NCBI RefSeq assembly: GCF_027922265.1
Contig: NZ_BSFI01000008.1
Span: 636,001-700,000 of the forward strand
Source: Hansschlegelia plantiphila
GTDB lineage: Bacteria > Pseudomonadota > Alphaproteobacteria > Rhizobiales > Methylopilaceae
DNA length: 64,000 bases
Direction: 5' to 3'
Every line of letters starts with the position of its first letter. Position 1 is the first letter of the stretch. A program made the position numbers and the translations under genes. Of this stretch, positions 1-9,182 are shown piece by piece. A model generated the notes under the pieces. It did no database searches. It had not been told where the DNA came from and saw only the letters and a list, made by a program, of their open reading frames with translations.

Positions 1-329
1 CAGTAGCGCGTGGCGCCGCCGTCCTTGGCCTTCTGCGCCTCGGCGAGCACCCGCTCCACCTCCATCAGCTTGGAGGCCTTCATCTTCTCGCCGGGCATGC
101 GGGCGGACTGGCTGCAATAGCCGCAGTCCTCGGCGCAGCCGCCGGTCTTGATCGACAGCAGCTTCGACATCTGGACGCGGTTCGGATCGAAGTTCCGTCG
201 GTGGACGGTCTGCGCCTCGAACATCAGGTCGGCGAAGGGCAGGTCGTACAGCCTGCGGGCCTCGGCGCGGGTCCAGAGCGTCCGGAAGGGCGCGCGGCCC
301 GCGACGTGAGCCAGATCGATCAAAGCCAT
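1..329 (-). CDS. bioB: Biotin synthase BioB (5' part, runs off the window)
   Basis: Radical SAM enzyme that inserts sulfur into dethiobiotin in the last step of biotin synthesis. Only the first ~109 codons are present; the gene continues left of base 1. The protein reads [15 protein letters not shown]..., then the diagnostic radical-SAM cluster motif C-x3-C-x2-C ([15 protein letters not shown], about residues 62-76) that binds the [4Fe-4S] cluster, preceded by the family signature [12 protein letters not shown]. The start is the ATG at 329, which puts the motif at the usual distance from the N-terminus; no strong Shine-Dalgarno is visible. The downstream neighbour on the same strand side (409-858) is unrelated. 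Identification is secure from the motif block, though only a third of the gene is visible. Confidence 0.93.
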   Translation of the reverse strand, partial: MALIDLAHVAGRAPFRTLWTRAEARRLYDLPFADLMFEAQTVHRRNFDPNRVQMSKLLSIKTGGCAEDCGYCSQSARMPGEKMKASKLMEVERVLAEAQKAKDGGATRY

Positions 330-408
330 CGCCGCTCGCTCGTGACGTTGCCGGGAAGCGTCATCGCATACACGGAATGCGCTGCGCTGCAAACTTGGCC
401 GAAAGGCG

Positions 409-858
409 TCAGCGGCGTTCCGGCTTGAGCTTCACCAGCCGGTCGCCCGAGCTTCGCGCGGAGATGTTCGAGAGGTAGTCGATGTCCGTCACCGTCTCCT
501 CGCCGCGGGCGAGCGTGCGGCCGCGCTCGGTGACGGCGTAGCGCAGTTTGACCCGCGGCGGCGTCACGTCGCGGAGCACGCGGACGTCGTCGAAGCCCGG
601 CCGCCACGGTTCGAAGCGGCCTGCGGGGTCGATCTCGACAAGCTCGATCGAGGCGGAGCGTCCCTTCGGCAGCATGCGTGCGCCCGTGCGTTCGAGATAA
701 CGGGCGAGCTCCCGGAAGATCGAGTCGCGCTCCGCGGCGCTGCGGAAGCTCCAGCTGGAGACGTAGGGGCCGGGCTCCGCCCGAACGGCGACCTCCGCCG
801 AAGCGAGCGACGGAGCGCCGGCGAGGGCTGCGGCGAAGAGCAGAACGCGGACGCGCAT
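409..858 (-). CDS. DUF3016 family secreted protein
   Basis: 149-residue protein with a Sec-type signal peptide ([21 protein letters not shown], cleavage near residue 21), so probably periplasmic. The mature part carries the block I recognise as DUF3016: acidic-basic stretch ending in [16 protein letters not shown], then [20 protein letters not shown] and [10 protein letters not shown]. The function of the family is unknown to me. The start is well supported by AAGGAGGT eight bases upstream of the ATG at 858. It stands alone, 80 bp from bioB, and reads away from the siderophore receptor at 1315. Confidence 0.8.
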   Translation of the reverse strand: MRVRVLLFAAALAGAPSLASAEVAVRAEPGPYVSSWSFRSAAERDSIFRELARYLERTGARMLPKGRSASIELVEIDPAGRFEPWRPGFDDVRVLRDVTPPRVKLRYAVTERGRTLARGEETVTDIDYLSNISARSSGDRLVKLKPERR

Positions 859-1199
859 GACGACCTCCTTGCAGGCGGCAAGAGCTTGATCTGGCTACGC
901 AACGGCCATGCCGCAACACACGGGACGCGGGGTGTTGCGTTACGGTGACGGCCGTCTGGAACGACCGCGACCCCCTATTCGCCGCCGCGATGACTTGCGC
1001 GCCTTCAACAAACAAGCCCCGCATATGTGGCGGCGGGACGCGGTAAAGTCGACGTCAAAGCGAGCAGACGCCCGATTTCTGGCGGCTACAGCCGGGCCAT
1101 GTCCGAGATCGGTCATATAGATTGGAATTCGACGCCGCGTCGTCTCAGTCTCCGGGGCGGAGACTGAGCTTTATATTTCCGCCAACTGACCGCTCCATC

Positions 1200-1230
1200 A
1201 TAGAATAATTATAAGTTATAATTATTCTAT
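1200..1230. promoter_or_regulatory. Perfect 31-bp AT-rich palindrome, probable iron-responsive operator
   Basis: ATAGAATAATTATAA, a single central G at 1215, then its exact reverse complement to 1230: 15-bp arms without mismatch in GC-rich surroundings. It lies 85 bp upstream of the siderophore receptor ATG. Fur and Irr operators are AT-rich palindromes of this general type, so an iron regulator is the natural inference, but the exact motif matches neither consensus fully. The rest of the 859-1314 gap shows no gene. Confidence 0.6.
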
Positions 1231-1314
1231 TTAAAGACGCAGACAATGTAGTTGATCGTGGGATTGTGGGCCTTTTAAGCGGTGGGAGACATAAAAATCT
1301 TCCGGGGCCCGACC

Positions 1315-3501
1315 ATGACCAGACCGCTTCTCGCACTTTCGACGGCCGCCGCCCTGGCGGCGGCCACCGGCGGAGCGGCGGCCCAGCAGGCGGCGACGCC
1401 GCTCGAGGAGATCACCGTCCAGGGCCAGGGCGCCGGGACCGGACAGACGGACGGCGCGCCGGGCGTCGCGACCAACGACGGCTACGTCGCCAAGACCACG
1501 CGCTCGGCGACCAAGACCGACATGCCGGTCAACGAAACGCCGGCGACGATCAACACGGTCACGCAGCAGCAGCTCCAGGACCGCCGCCCGCAGACGCTTG
1601 AAGACGCCCTCGCCTATACGCCTGGCGCACGCGTCGGCGCCTACGGCTTCAACCCGCGCTTCGACAGCTTCTTCATCCGCGGCGTCGACGTGACCTACAC
1701 CGGCGTGTTCCGCGATGGGCTTCGTCAGTACAGCAGCCCGAGCGGCATGTTCCGCCTGGAGCCGTACGGGGTGGAGTCGATCTCCATCCTGAAGGGCGGC
1801 GCCTCGGCGATCTACGGCGCCAGTTCCTCGGTCGGCATCATCGACGTGATTTCGAAGCGGCCGACCGACTACAAGTTCGGCGAGGTCGAGGTCCAGGGCG
1901 GCTCGTTCGACCGTAAGCAGCTGAGCTTCGACCTCGGCGGCCCGGTGAACGAGCAGGGCACGGTGACCTATCGCCTGACCGGCCTCGCCCGCGACGCCGA
2001 CACAGACATGCCGGGCGTTCCGGACAACCGCGTGTTCATCGCGCCGGCCGTCACCTTCAAGCCCAGCGACGACACCAAGATCACGGTGCTCGGCGAATAT
2101 ATGGACTCGAAGACCGGCGGGTCGATGTTCCAGAAGAACAGCTCCGTCGATCTGACCGACAAGTACGGCAACGTCATCAAGGACGCGAACGGCGACCCCG
2201 TGACGGGCAGCGGCGGCGCCGAAAAAGGCATCGAATACGATCCGGACTACAACGGCTTCACGCAGAAGCAGTGGCGGGCCGGCTACGAGTTCGAGCACGA
2301 TTTCAGTGACGCGGTGTCGCTCCACCAGAACTTCCGCTGGTCGGGCATCTCGACGAACGAGCGCTTCGGCGACGCCGACAAGACGTATCGCGGCCAGGTG
2401 AAGGAGACCTTCAGCTCGGTCGCCGCCGACACCTATTTGAAGACGAAACTTCAGACCGGACCGGTCGGTCATACGGTTCTGACCGGCGTCGACTTCGGCC
2501 ACCTCAAATACGACTCCCGGATCGCCTATGGCGGAACCACGGGCAATCCGGATCTGCCCAATCCCACCAAGCAACATCAGACGCTCTGGGGCGTGTATGC
2601 GCAGGACGAGATCAGGCTCGACGCCTGGCGGCTGCTTCTCTCAGGCCGCCACGACTGGCTCGACAGCAAGTACTACGTGCCGTCGTCGGGCAAACCCTTC
2701 AATCCGGACGAAACCCCGAATCCGTACTACGTGCCATCCTCCACTTCCAAGCAGAACAAGGGCGCGTGGACCGGCCGCGCGGGCCTGAGCTACGTCACGC
2801 CGTTCGGACTCACGCCATATGTCAGCTACGGCACGTCGTTCAACGCGAATTCCGGCACCGTCATAAACGACGGCAGCGTCGCGAAGCCGACCAAGGGCGA
2901 GCAGGCCGAAGCCGGCGTCAAATACGCCGTGCCGGGATACAACGCCTCCATCGACGCCTCGGTGTTCTGGCTGAAGCAAACCGACGGCATCATCTACGCC
3001 GTCGACTCCCACGGCGTTAATCAGCAGAAGCAACTCGACTTCCGGTCGCGCGGCTTCGAGATCGAGGCGGTCGGCTCGCTCGACAACGGCGTCTCCTTCC
3101 AGGCCTCGTACAGCTACACCGACACCAAGATCCTGAAGCTCTCGGACGTCACCGAGGGCAATCAGGTCAACAGCATCCCGAAGCACGCCTTCGCGATCTG
3201 GGGCAATTACGACTTCCAGTCCGCGCCCTTGCGGGGTCTCGGCGTCGGCGCCGGCGTGCGCTACACCGGCTCCAGCTTCGGCGACGATCTGAACCGGCCG
3301 ATCATCAAGAACAGCCCGCGCGCCTTCGTCGACGCGAAGGTGAGCTATGAGTTCGAAAACATCGACCCGAAGCTCAAGGGCCTCCGGCTGCAGGTGAACG
3401 CCAACAACCTGCTCGACAAGGTCGAACAGGTCTGCAGCGGAAGCTATTGCTACTTCAACGAAGGCCGCAAGGTCATCGCGAGCCTGCGCTACCGCTGGTG
3501 A
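1315..3501 (+). CDS. TonB-dependent siderophore receptor
   Basis: 728-residue outer-membrane receptor of the FhuA/FpvA-like ferric-siderophore family. Residues 1-24 form a signal peptide ending in AAAQQA. A TonB-box-like segment (LEEITVQG) follows, then the plug domain (NETPATINTVTQQQLQD; TLEDALAYTPG; FFIRGVDV; LEPYGVESISILKGG; YGASSSVGIIDVISKRP). The rest is a 22-strand barrel ending in the typical aromatic C-terminus (SLRYRW). The ATG at 1315 is preferred over the in-frame ATG at 1282 because it begins directly at the signal peptide. Its stop overlaps the GTG of the next gene (GTGA), so receptor and inner-membrane permease form an operon for siderophore-iron uptake. Regulation by iron is suggested by the palindrome at 1200-1230. 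The actual siderophore cannot be inferred. Confidence 0.92.
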   Translation: MTRPLLALSTAAALAAATGGAAAQQAATPLEEITVQGQGAGTGQTDGAPGVATNDGYVAKTTRSATKTDMPVNETPATINTVTQQQLQDRRPQTLEDALAYTPGARVGAYGFNPRFDSFFIRGVDVTYTGVFRDGLRQYSSPSGMFRLEPYGVESISILKGGASAIYGASSSVGIIDVISKRPTDYKFGEVEVQGGSFDRKQLSFDLGGPVNEQGTVTYRLTGLARDADTDMPGVPDNRVFIAPAVTFKPSDDTKITVLGEYMDSKTGGSMFQKNSSVDLTDKYGNVIKDANGDPVTGSGGAEKGIEYDPDYNGFTQKQWRAGYEFEHDFSDAVSLHQNFRWSGISTNERFGDADKTYRGQVKETFSSVAADTYLKTKLQTGPVGHTVLTGVDFGHLKYDSRIAYGGTTGNPDLPNPTKQHQTLWGVYAQDEIRLDAWRLLLSGRHDWLDSKYYVPSSGKPFNPDETPNPYYVPSSTSKQNKGAWTGRAGLSYVTPFGLTPYVSYGTSFNANSGTVINDGSVAKPTKGEQAEAGVKYAVPGYNASIDASVFWLKQTDGIIYAVDSHGVNQQKQLDFRSRGFEIEAVGSLDNGVSFQASYSYTDTKILKLSDVTEGNQVNSIPKHAFAIWGNYDFQSAPLRGLGVGAGVRYTGSSFGDDLNRPIIKNSPRAFVDAKVSYEFENIDPKLKGLRLQVNANNLLDKVEQVCSGSYCYFNEGRKVIASLRYRW

Positions 3502-4766
3502 GCGTCAGGCGGGCGTCCGCGGAGGCGCGGGACCGAGGGCTGCCTCCGCCGGCGGCGGTCGTCATCGGCGTCGGCGGGCTCTACGTGGCGCAGAGCGTCA
3601 TCGGCGGGGTGTTCTTCACCGGCCTCCCCGCCGTGATGCGCAAGAGCGGCGCTTCGCTCAACGACATCGCCTTCATTCTGATCACCGTCCTGCCCTGGTC
3701 GTTCAAGTTCGTGTGGTCGCCGCTCGTGGAGCGCTGGCGCGCGCCGCACGGGCGGCCGAAGCGGTCGCGCCCCGTCGTCGCGGCGATCGGCGCTTTCGGG
3801 GTTGGGGCGCTCGCGGCTTGCGCGTTCATCGGCCCGACGGCGCTCGCGCCGCTGGCGGTCGCGATGATGGTCGCCTCGTTCGCCTCCGCGACGGTCGACA
3901 TCGCCACCGACGGCTATGCGGTGGAGAATCTCGCGGCGAAGAACCGCGGCTGGGGCAACTCCGCGCAGGTCGGGGGCGCCTATCTCGGCAACGCCATCGG
4001 CGGCGGCGTCTTCCTCATCCTCGTCGACCACCTCGGCTGGACGCCGGCGACGCTGGTGATGGCGGTCGCGCTGGTCGCGCTGGCCGTGCCGTTCCTCGCC
4101 ACCCGCGAAACGGCGCCTGTGACGAGCAAGGACGCGCCGCCGCAATCCCTCGGGGCGGCCCTCAGACGCCCGGAGGTGCGCTACGGCCTGCTCCTCGTCG
4201 CAGTCTACGTGGTGGGACAGAAATGGGCGGCGCTGCTGGTCGGGCCCTTCCTGATCGACGCCGGGGTCAGCCTCTCGACGCTCGGCGTCGTCAACGGCGC
4301 CGGCGTCACCGTGAGCGGACTGATCGGAGCGTTCAGCGGCGGCTACCTGCTGCGTCGGTTCGGCGCCTATCCGATCATGCAGGCGACGCTCGCGGTCCAT
4401 GTCATCGGGCTGATCGGCTTCGCTGTCTGCGCCTATCTTCAGGCGCGGTCGCCGGCCGCGATCGCCGTTCTGGTCGGGCTGCAGCTCGTCGGCGCAGCGA
4501 CCTTCTCGCTCGGCGTCACGGCGCTCTATTCCGAGCTCATGGGTCGCGTCTCGCTCGCGCAGGCCGGCGTCGACTTCACCCTGTTCCAGAGCATGGACGC
4601 GATCGTCAGCGTCATCGGCTGGCAGATCACGGGCTCGTTCGGCGACAGGCTCGGCTACGGGGTCTGCTTCATGACGGCCGCTGCGCTCGGCCTAGCCGCG
4701 CTCGTCGCGCTCCCGGCGATCGGCCGACGGGGCTCAAGCCTGCGGCAGGCCGACCAGGGCGCGTGA
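3498..4766 (+). CDS. RhtX/FptX-family siderophore permease (MFS)
   Basis: 422-residue, 12-helix major facilitator protein. Recognisable blocks of the RhtX/FptX group include GGVFFTGLPAVMRKSG near the first helices, LPWSFKFVWSPLVE, and ASATVDIATDGYAVE about one third in. RhtX (Sinorhizobium) and FptX (Pseudomonas) are single-protein inner-membrane importers of rhizobactin and pyochelin. Coupling to the receptor immediately upstream supports the same role here. The start is taken as GTG at 3498, overlapping the receptor stop by four bases; the ATG-led frame at 3447 would add a non-homologous stretch inside the receptor gene. The 3' end overlaps ftsY by 33 bp, tail to tail. Confidence 0.85.
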   Translation: MSVRRASAEARDRGLPPPAAVVIGVGGLYVAQSVIGGVFFTGLPAVMRKSGASLNDIAFILITVLPWSFKFVWSPLVERWRAPHGRPKRSRPVVAAIGAFGVGALAACAFIGPTALAPLAVAMMVASFASATVDIATDGYAVENLAAKNRGWGNSAQVGGAYLGNAIGGGVFLILVDHLGWTPATLVMAVALVALAVPFLATRETAPVTSKDAPPQSLGAALRRPEVRYGLLLVAVYVVGQKWAALLVGPFLIDAGVSLSTLGVVNGAGVTVSGLIGAFSGGYLLRRFGAYPIMQATLAVHVIGLIGFAVCAYLQARSPAAIAVLVGLQLVGAATFSLGVTALYSELMGRVSLAQAGVDFTLFQSMDAIVSVIGWQITGSFGDRLGYGVCFMTAAALGLAALVALPAIGRRGSSLRQADQGA

Positions 4767-5675
4767 GAAGTCCGAGGGGTCGAACGGCTCGAGATCGTCG
4801 ACGCCTTCGCCCACCCCGATGAAGTGCACCGGCAGCCCGTATCTCTCGGCGACCGCGACCAGGATGCCGCCGCGCGCGGTGCCGTCGAGCTTGGTCATCA
4901 CGAGCCCCGTGACGCCCGCGACCTTGCCGAAGGCCTCGACCTGGGAGACGGCGTTCTGGCCGGTGGTCGCGTCCAGCACCAGGATGCAGTCGTGCGGCGC
5001 CTCCGGGTCGAGCTTTTTAAGCACGCGCACGATCTTCTCGAGTTCGGCCATCAGCCCGGCCTTGTTCTGCAGCCGCCCTGCGGTGTCGATGATCAGCAGG
5101 TCGGCGTCCTCGTCCTTCGCGCGCCGCCAGGCCTCGTAGACCAGGCTCGCGGCGTCGGCGCCCTGCTCCTTCGATACGAAGATCGCCTCGGCGCGCCTCG
5201 CCCACACCGCGAGCTGCTCGACTGCGGCCGCCCGGAACGTGTCGCCTGCGGCGATCACGATTTTCAGCCCGGCCGTGCGGTAGCTCTCGGCGATCTTGCC
5301 GATGGTCGTGGTCTTGCCCGATCCGTTGACGCCGACGACCAGCACCACCGCCGGCCGCGCGCTCTCCGGCGGGTCGAGCGGCTTCGCCACCGGAGCGAGC
5401 ACCCGCGCGACCTCCTGCGCCACGATCATGCGCACGCTCTCGCCGTCGAGCGCCTTGGCGTGCCGCGCGCGGCCGACCGCCTGCGCGATGCGCTCGGCGG
5501 TCGCGATCCCGAGATCGGCCTGGATCAGCAGATCCTCGAGCTCGTCCAGCGTCGCGGCGTCGAACTTCTCCTTGGTGAAGAGCTCGGCGATGCCGCGCGT
5601 CAGCGACGACGACGTCTTCGAGAGACCCCGCTTCAGCCGCGAGAACCAGCCGTCCTGTTCGACGATGTCGCTCAT
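4734..5675 (-). CDS. ftsY: Signal recognition particle receptor FtsY
   Basis: 313-residue SRP GTPase that docks ribosome-SRP complexes at the membrane for co-translational insertion. The N domain (residues ~25-90, with TLDELEDLLIQADLG) is followed by the G domain: G1 GVNGSGKTTTIGKIA, the insertion box AAGDTFRAAAVEQL, G3 DTAGR, G4 TKLDGTARGG, and the closing GxGE motif FIGVGEGVDDL. It lacks the long acidic A domain found in E. coli, as is common in alphaproteobacteria. The start ATG at 5675 lies 18 bp downstream of the mtaB stop, so the two are probably co-transcribed. Confidence 0.97.
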   Translation of the reverse strand: MSDIVEQDGWFSRLKRGLSKTSSSLTRGIAELFTKEKFDAATLDELEDLLIQADLGIATAERIAQAVGRARHAKALDGESVRMIVAQEVARVLAPVAKPLDPPESARPAVVLVVGVNGSGKTTTIGKIAESYRTAGLKIVIAAGDTFRAAAVEQLAVWARRAEAIFVSKEQGADAASLVYEAWRRAKDEDADLLIIDTAGRLQNKAGLMAELEKIVRVLKKLDPEAPHDCILVLDATTGQNAVSQVEAFGKVAGVTGLVMTKLDGTARGGILVAVAERYGLPVHFIGVGEGVDDLEPFDPSDFSRALVGLPQA

Positions 5676-5692
5676 TCAGCCTTGTCCGCCCT

Positions 5693-6931
5693 TCACGCCG
5701 CGATCAGCATGCGGCCGTCGTGGCCCGCGATCAGAACGTCGAGGAATGCGCCTCTGGGCGCCTCCTGCGCAATCCTCACGGTCGAGAAGTCCGCCGCGCG
5801 CGCGACGCCGCGCCCCTCCGACAGCACGCTGAGCCGCCGCCCGACACGGAGCGCGAGATGGCGCGCGAGCAAATCCGCGCCGCGCTCGCGAAGCCGCGCC
5901 GCCCGGGCCTTGACGACCTCGGGGCTGACCTGCGGCATCCGGGACGCCGGCGCGTCCGGCCGGGGCGAGAACGGGAAGACGTGGGCGTAGGCCACGCCGC
6001 ACGCCTCGAGCAGCGACAGCGAATTTTCGAACATCGCCTCGGTCTCGGTCGGAAAGCCGGCGATGACGTCCGCGCCGAAGGCGACGTCGGGCCGCGCCGC
6101 CCGGGCGCGTTCGCAGAACCGCACGGCGTCGGCGCGCGAGTGCCGCCGCTTCATGCGCTTCAGGATCATGTCGTCGCCGGACTGCAGCGACAGATGGAGA
6201 TGCGGCATGAGGCGGTCCTCCTCTGCCAGCGCGCGCATCAGCTCCTCGTCGATCTCGACGGCGTCGAGCGAGGACAGCCGCAGGCGCGGCAGCTCTGGGA
6301 TGTCGCGCAGGATTTTCCGCACGAGCGTTCCGAGAGTCGGCCGGTCGGGCAGGTCGGCGCCCCAGGCGGTGAGATCGACGCCGGTCAGCACCGCCTCCTG
6401 CGCGCCGAGCGAGACGACGCGGCGGATCTCGGCCACGACCGCCTCGACGGGGGTGGAGCGCGAACGGCCGCGGCCGAGCGGGATGACGCAGAAGGTGCAG
6501 CTGTGGTCGCAGCCGGTCTGGGCCTGCACGAAGGCGCGCGGCCGCAGGATGTCGGCCGACGCCGGGGGCGGGGCGATGTCGCGCGCCTCGCTCGCGGCGC
6601 CGACCTCGACGCGCGGGTGCGAGCGCCCTGCGTCCCACGTCTCGGCGCGCATGCGCGCCGACAGCCCGACGACGCGCGCGACCTCCGGCATGGCGGCGAA
6701 GCGCTCGGGCTCGATCTGCGCGCCGCAGCCGGTGACCGCGATCCGGGCCTCCGGCCGCTCGCGCGCCGCGCGCCTGACCGCCTGGCGCGCCTGCCGGCTG
6801 GCCTCTGCGGTGACCGCGCAGGCGTTGACGACGACGAGGTCGCGCGCCCCGCCCGCGAGCGCGAGCGCCCGCACGCTCTCGCCGTCGAGCGCGTTGAGCC
6901 GGCATCCGAAGCTGAGCACGTCCACGGTCAT
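5693..6931 (-). CDS. mtaB: tRNA t6A37 methylthiotransferase MtaB
   Basis: 412-residue radical SAM methylthiotransferase that converts t6A37 to ms2t6A37 in tRNAs reading ANN codons. Visible parts: N-terminal UPF0004 domain with the second-cluster cysteines (FGCRLN, NACAVT, TGCGA), radical SAM motif C-x3-C-x2-C (GCDHSCTFCVIP, about residue 150), the R-rich GRGRSRS loop, and LSSLDAVEIDEEL typical of MtaB rather than MiaB or RimO. The TRAM domain is short or divergent. The ATG at 6931 is the right start: the open frame extends to 7213 only by reading the antisense strand of tRNA-Ser. MtaB-FtsY adjacency is frequent in alphaproteobacteria. Confidence 0.93.
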   Translation of the reverse strand: MTVDVLSFGCRLNALDGESVRALALAGGARDLVVVNACAVTAEASRQARQAVRRAARERPEARIAVTGCGAQIEPERFAAMPEVARVVGLSARMRAETWDAGRSHPRVEVGAASEARDIAPPPASADILRPRAFVQAQTGCDHSCTFCVIPLGRGRSRSTPVEAVVAEIRRVVSLGAQEAVLTGVDLTAWGADLPDRPTLGTLVRKILRDIPELPRLRLSSLDAVEIDEELMRALAEEDRLMPHLHLSLQSGDDMILKRMKRRHSRADAVRFCERARAARPDVAFGADVIAGFPTETEAMFENSLSLLEACGVAYAHVFPFSPRPDAPASRMPQVSPEVVKARAARLRERGADLLARHLALRVGRRLSVLSEGRGVARAADFSTVRIAQEAPRGAFLDVLIAGHDGRMLIAA

Positions 6932-7099
6932 CCGCCGCGATATGCAGCACCCGGCCGCAAAACGCCACCGCGCGACGGACGCACCGTCCCACGTCGCCGG
7001 ACCCGGACAGATCTCCTCGAGCTGTTCCGTCGCCGCCGCAGCGCTTGTGCGCGCGCGGCGCCGCGTGTATTCAGCCCCGGATCGACACGCGCTTCCCGC

Positions 7100-7194
<95 letters not shown>

Positions 7195-7242
7195 TTTTAT
7201 CCATGTATCTCAATTACTTAGTCTGTCACTTGTAGACGGTTA

Positions 7243-7260
7243 TGTTACATTGGAATGAGC
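7243..7260 (+). repeat. Terminal direct repeat, left copy
   Basis: TGTTACATTGGAATGAGC recurs with one change (T to C at the ninth base) at 31323-31340, in the same orientation. The two copies lie 48 bp and 63 bp inside the two att cores. They are good candidates for integrase arm-type binding sites; this role is inferred from position only. The interval between the tRNA and the DUF429 remnant holds no other visible feature. Confidence 0.6.
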
Positions 7261-7305
7261 GTCCAAAAGAGCATTTTCGGGCTCGCGGACGTGCCTGGTC
7301 GTCAG

Positions 7306-8128
7306 CTATCGGACGGCTCGCCCGACTTGGTCGGGTTCAGGTATCCAGATCGCGCTTTCGCCGTCGCCATACGGTGTCGCGCACCCCTCGAGCACCGTGG
7401 TTCCAATCCAGACGCAGACTACAGCGTCCAGCATGTCCTCGAAGGCCTTTAACCTGGCGCCGCGGTCGGCCTCTTCGACGGCTGGCAAGAGCGCCTGAAC
7501 GCCGACGATCTCGCGATCGAGCAGATCGACAATCTGCGCCCATGTCTCGAGGAGCAATCGCTGCCTGTCCACCGGCGCGAGTTCAGGCCAGTAGCGGCGG
7601 ACATTCTTCACCTTGTATGGGAGGCGCTTGTCAGCCCGCGCGAGTTCGACGAGAGCGGGGTGAGGGTAGACCTCCACGAGGCGACGGCCCGCTCACCGTT
7701 GTCGTCGCCAACCGATAGCCCTCTGAGATGAAGCCGGTCGCTAGGGCCTCGCCGATCGTTCCGGGGCGGACTGCGCTCGGCGTATGCGTCGAGCACCACC
7801 TGGCTCCATAGAGACGCGAGACGGCGTCGTCGGACGCCCTGCGCGCGGTGATCGGCGTGTGGGCAAGCGGCATGTCGACGGCGACAAGGTCAGGGCGCGT
7901 TCCGGCGCGCATTGCGGAAGCGTCGAGCAGGGCTCTCGCATCGACTGGTGAGCCTATCGGCCTCAGTGGTCGAGTTGGCGTAGTGCCGGTGGTCGCCACG
8001 AAGTCGACGTAGGACGGCGCGACGGCGAGCAACTCCCAGCGCCCTGCGCGTTCGGCTGCCAGCGCCACTCCGCTGGGCTGGGAGGCCGTCCAGGCGGCGT
8101 CGATGCCGAGAACTGCTCGTTCTTTCAA
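7306..8128 (-). pseudogene. DUF429 protein, disrupted by a frameshift
   Basis: Two overlapping frames together give one ~273-residue DUF429 protein. The first (8128 to about 7690) starts MKERAVLGIDAAWTASQPSG and contains DLVAVDMPLAH and the conserved RASDDAVSRLYG...THTPSAVRPG block. The second (about 7690 to 7306) supplies the expected continuation LVEVYPHPALVELARA and KRLPYKVKNVRRYWP. Removing one G from the GGG near 7695 would join them as ...TVSGRRLVEVYPHP. DUF429 proteins have a predicted RNase H-like nuclease fold (conserved acidic residues such as GIDAAW and VAVDMP). This is either a genuine single-base insertion or a sequencing error. Upstream of 8128 is no clear ribosome site. It points towards the tRNA end of the element. 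Confidence 0.82.
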
Positions 8129-8191
8129 TCAGGTCTCCACGGCCTTGTAGCCCGCTTTGACTCGGCCTATGGCGCGAGCGAAGGTAGCTCA

Positions 8192-8833
8192 GTGAGACGA
8201 CGAATGCGTAAGCCGCAGTCAGTTCAGACCTTGACGGATTTCGGTCGCGTTCGACTGTCGAAGTCGTTCTTCATGCGCGACTTCCTGTTCTCGGACATCG
8301 CCTCGATCCACGGCTTCTCGAACATTCCCGATGATCCCGATCTCGCGATCGCAGCCGGTTCGCGGCTGTGCGAGGAGCTGCTTGAGCCGATCCAGGATGC
8401 CTTCGGACGCGTCGCGGTGCGTTCCGCCTACCGGTCGCCAGAGGTTAACGGCTTCGGGTCGGAGCAGATGCGGGCGAAGAAAGCCGGCTACAACTGCGCC
8501 TCAAACGAGAAGAACTACGCCGGCCATATCTGGGACGTGCGCGACGCCGATGGATGCATGGGGGCGACAGCCTGCATCGTGGTGCCGAACTTCTGGGACC
8601 GGTTTCAGCAGCCCGGCGACTGGCGAAAGATTGCCTGGTGGATCCACGACACGCTGCCCTACTCGAGCCTGTTCTTCTTCCCGCACTACTTCGCGTTCAA
8701 CGTCACGTGGCACGAGCGCCCCGAGCGGCGGATCGATAGCTTCGTTGCGCCGAAGGGGTGCCTAACGAAGCTCGGCATGGAGAACCACGACGTCGGGCAT
8801 GAGGACGAGTGGAGGGCGCCGTTCGCTCGCTGA
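8192..8833 (+). CDS. Conserved hypothetical, possible M15-like peptidase fold
   Basis: 213-residue protein. Start GTG at 8192 is favoured by GAAGG seven to ten bases upstream; the ATG at 8204 is the alternative. The central part resembles D-Ala-D-Ala carboxypeptidase-like (M15/Hedgehog fold) proteins: VAVRSAYRSPEVNGFGS, then NYAGHIWDVRD with an H-x2-D pair that could bind zinc, and later AFNVTWHERPERRIDSF with a second His. I recognise it as a conserved hypothetical family rather than a known enzyme. No signal peptide is visible, which argues against a cell-wall substrate. The island context would fit a modification or defence accessory, but nothing shows this directly. Confidence 0.6.
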   Translation: MRRRMRKPQSVQTLTDFGRVRLSKSFFMRDFLFSDIASIHGFSNIPDDPDLAIAAGSRLCEELLEPIQDAFGRVAVRSAYRSPEVNGFGSEQMRAKKAGYNCASNEKNYAGHIWDVRDADGCMGATACIVVPNFWDRFQQPGDWRKIAWWIHDTLPYSSLFFFPHYFAFNVTWHERPERRIDSFVAPKGCLTKLGMENHDVGHEDEWRAPFAR

Positions 8834-8943
8834 CCAGAGCGCTCTCCACCTTTGTTGCCCTGCTTCGCGATTGGCGGCCCCCTGAGAGCCACCAAGTCCT
8901 GCTTACAGGATGACGCCCGTCTGAGATCGACCGGCGCACCAAG

Positions 8944-9161
8944 TTAAGTATGGCGGACGAGGGCCACAGCACAGCCCCGCGCCTTGTCGTCGGCGACGCC
9001 GATGGCGCGCAACGCGTCGTAGACGGCGAAGTCGCCAACGAGAGACTGGTGAGCGATGCCGGCGGCTGCGGCGTCAATGCGATCGCGACAGCCATCGCCT
9101 TCTGGTCCGGTATGCCGACCTCGATCAGCACGTCGTAGACGTCGGTGTTGAACACGGTCAT
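8944..9161 (-). pseudogene. Small two-repeat protein, frameshifted
   Basis: The ATG at 9161 has GGGGTGAGG five bases upstream and opens MTVFNTDVYDVLIEVG followed by IPDQKAMAVAIA. A shift of one base near 9070 leads into the frame ending at 8944 with FAVYDALRAIGVADDK and ARGCAVALVRHT. The two halves contain the same motif, VYDxLxxxGVxDxKAxxxAxAL, as a tandem repeat. This makes a single ~72-residue coding region more likely than two unrelated frames. Similar short helical motifs occur in the coiled-coil DUF1640 group. Function unknown. Confidence 0.5.
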
Positions 9162-9182
9162 GAACCTCACCCCCGTCGGCTT

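Noticed and set aside
1231..2577. 448-codon frame on the minus strand
   Set aside because: Shadow of the TonB-dependent receptor; Arg/Val/Ala-rich, no domain, and the receptor frame has clear homology.
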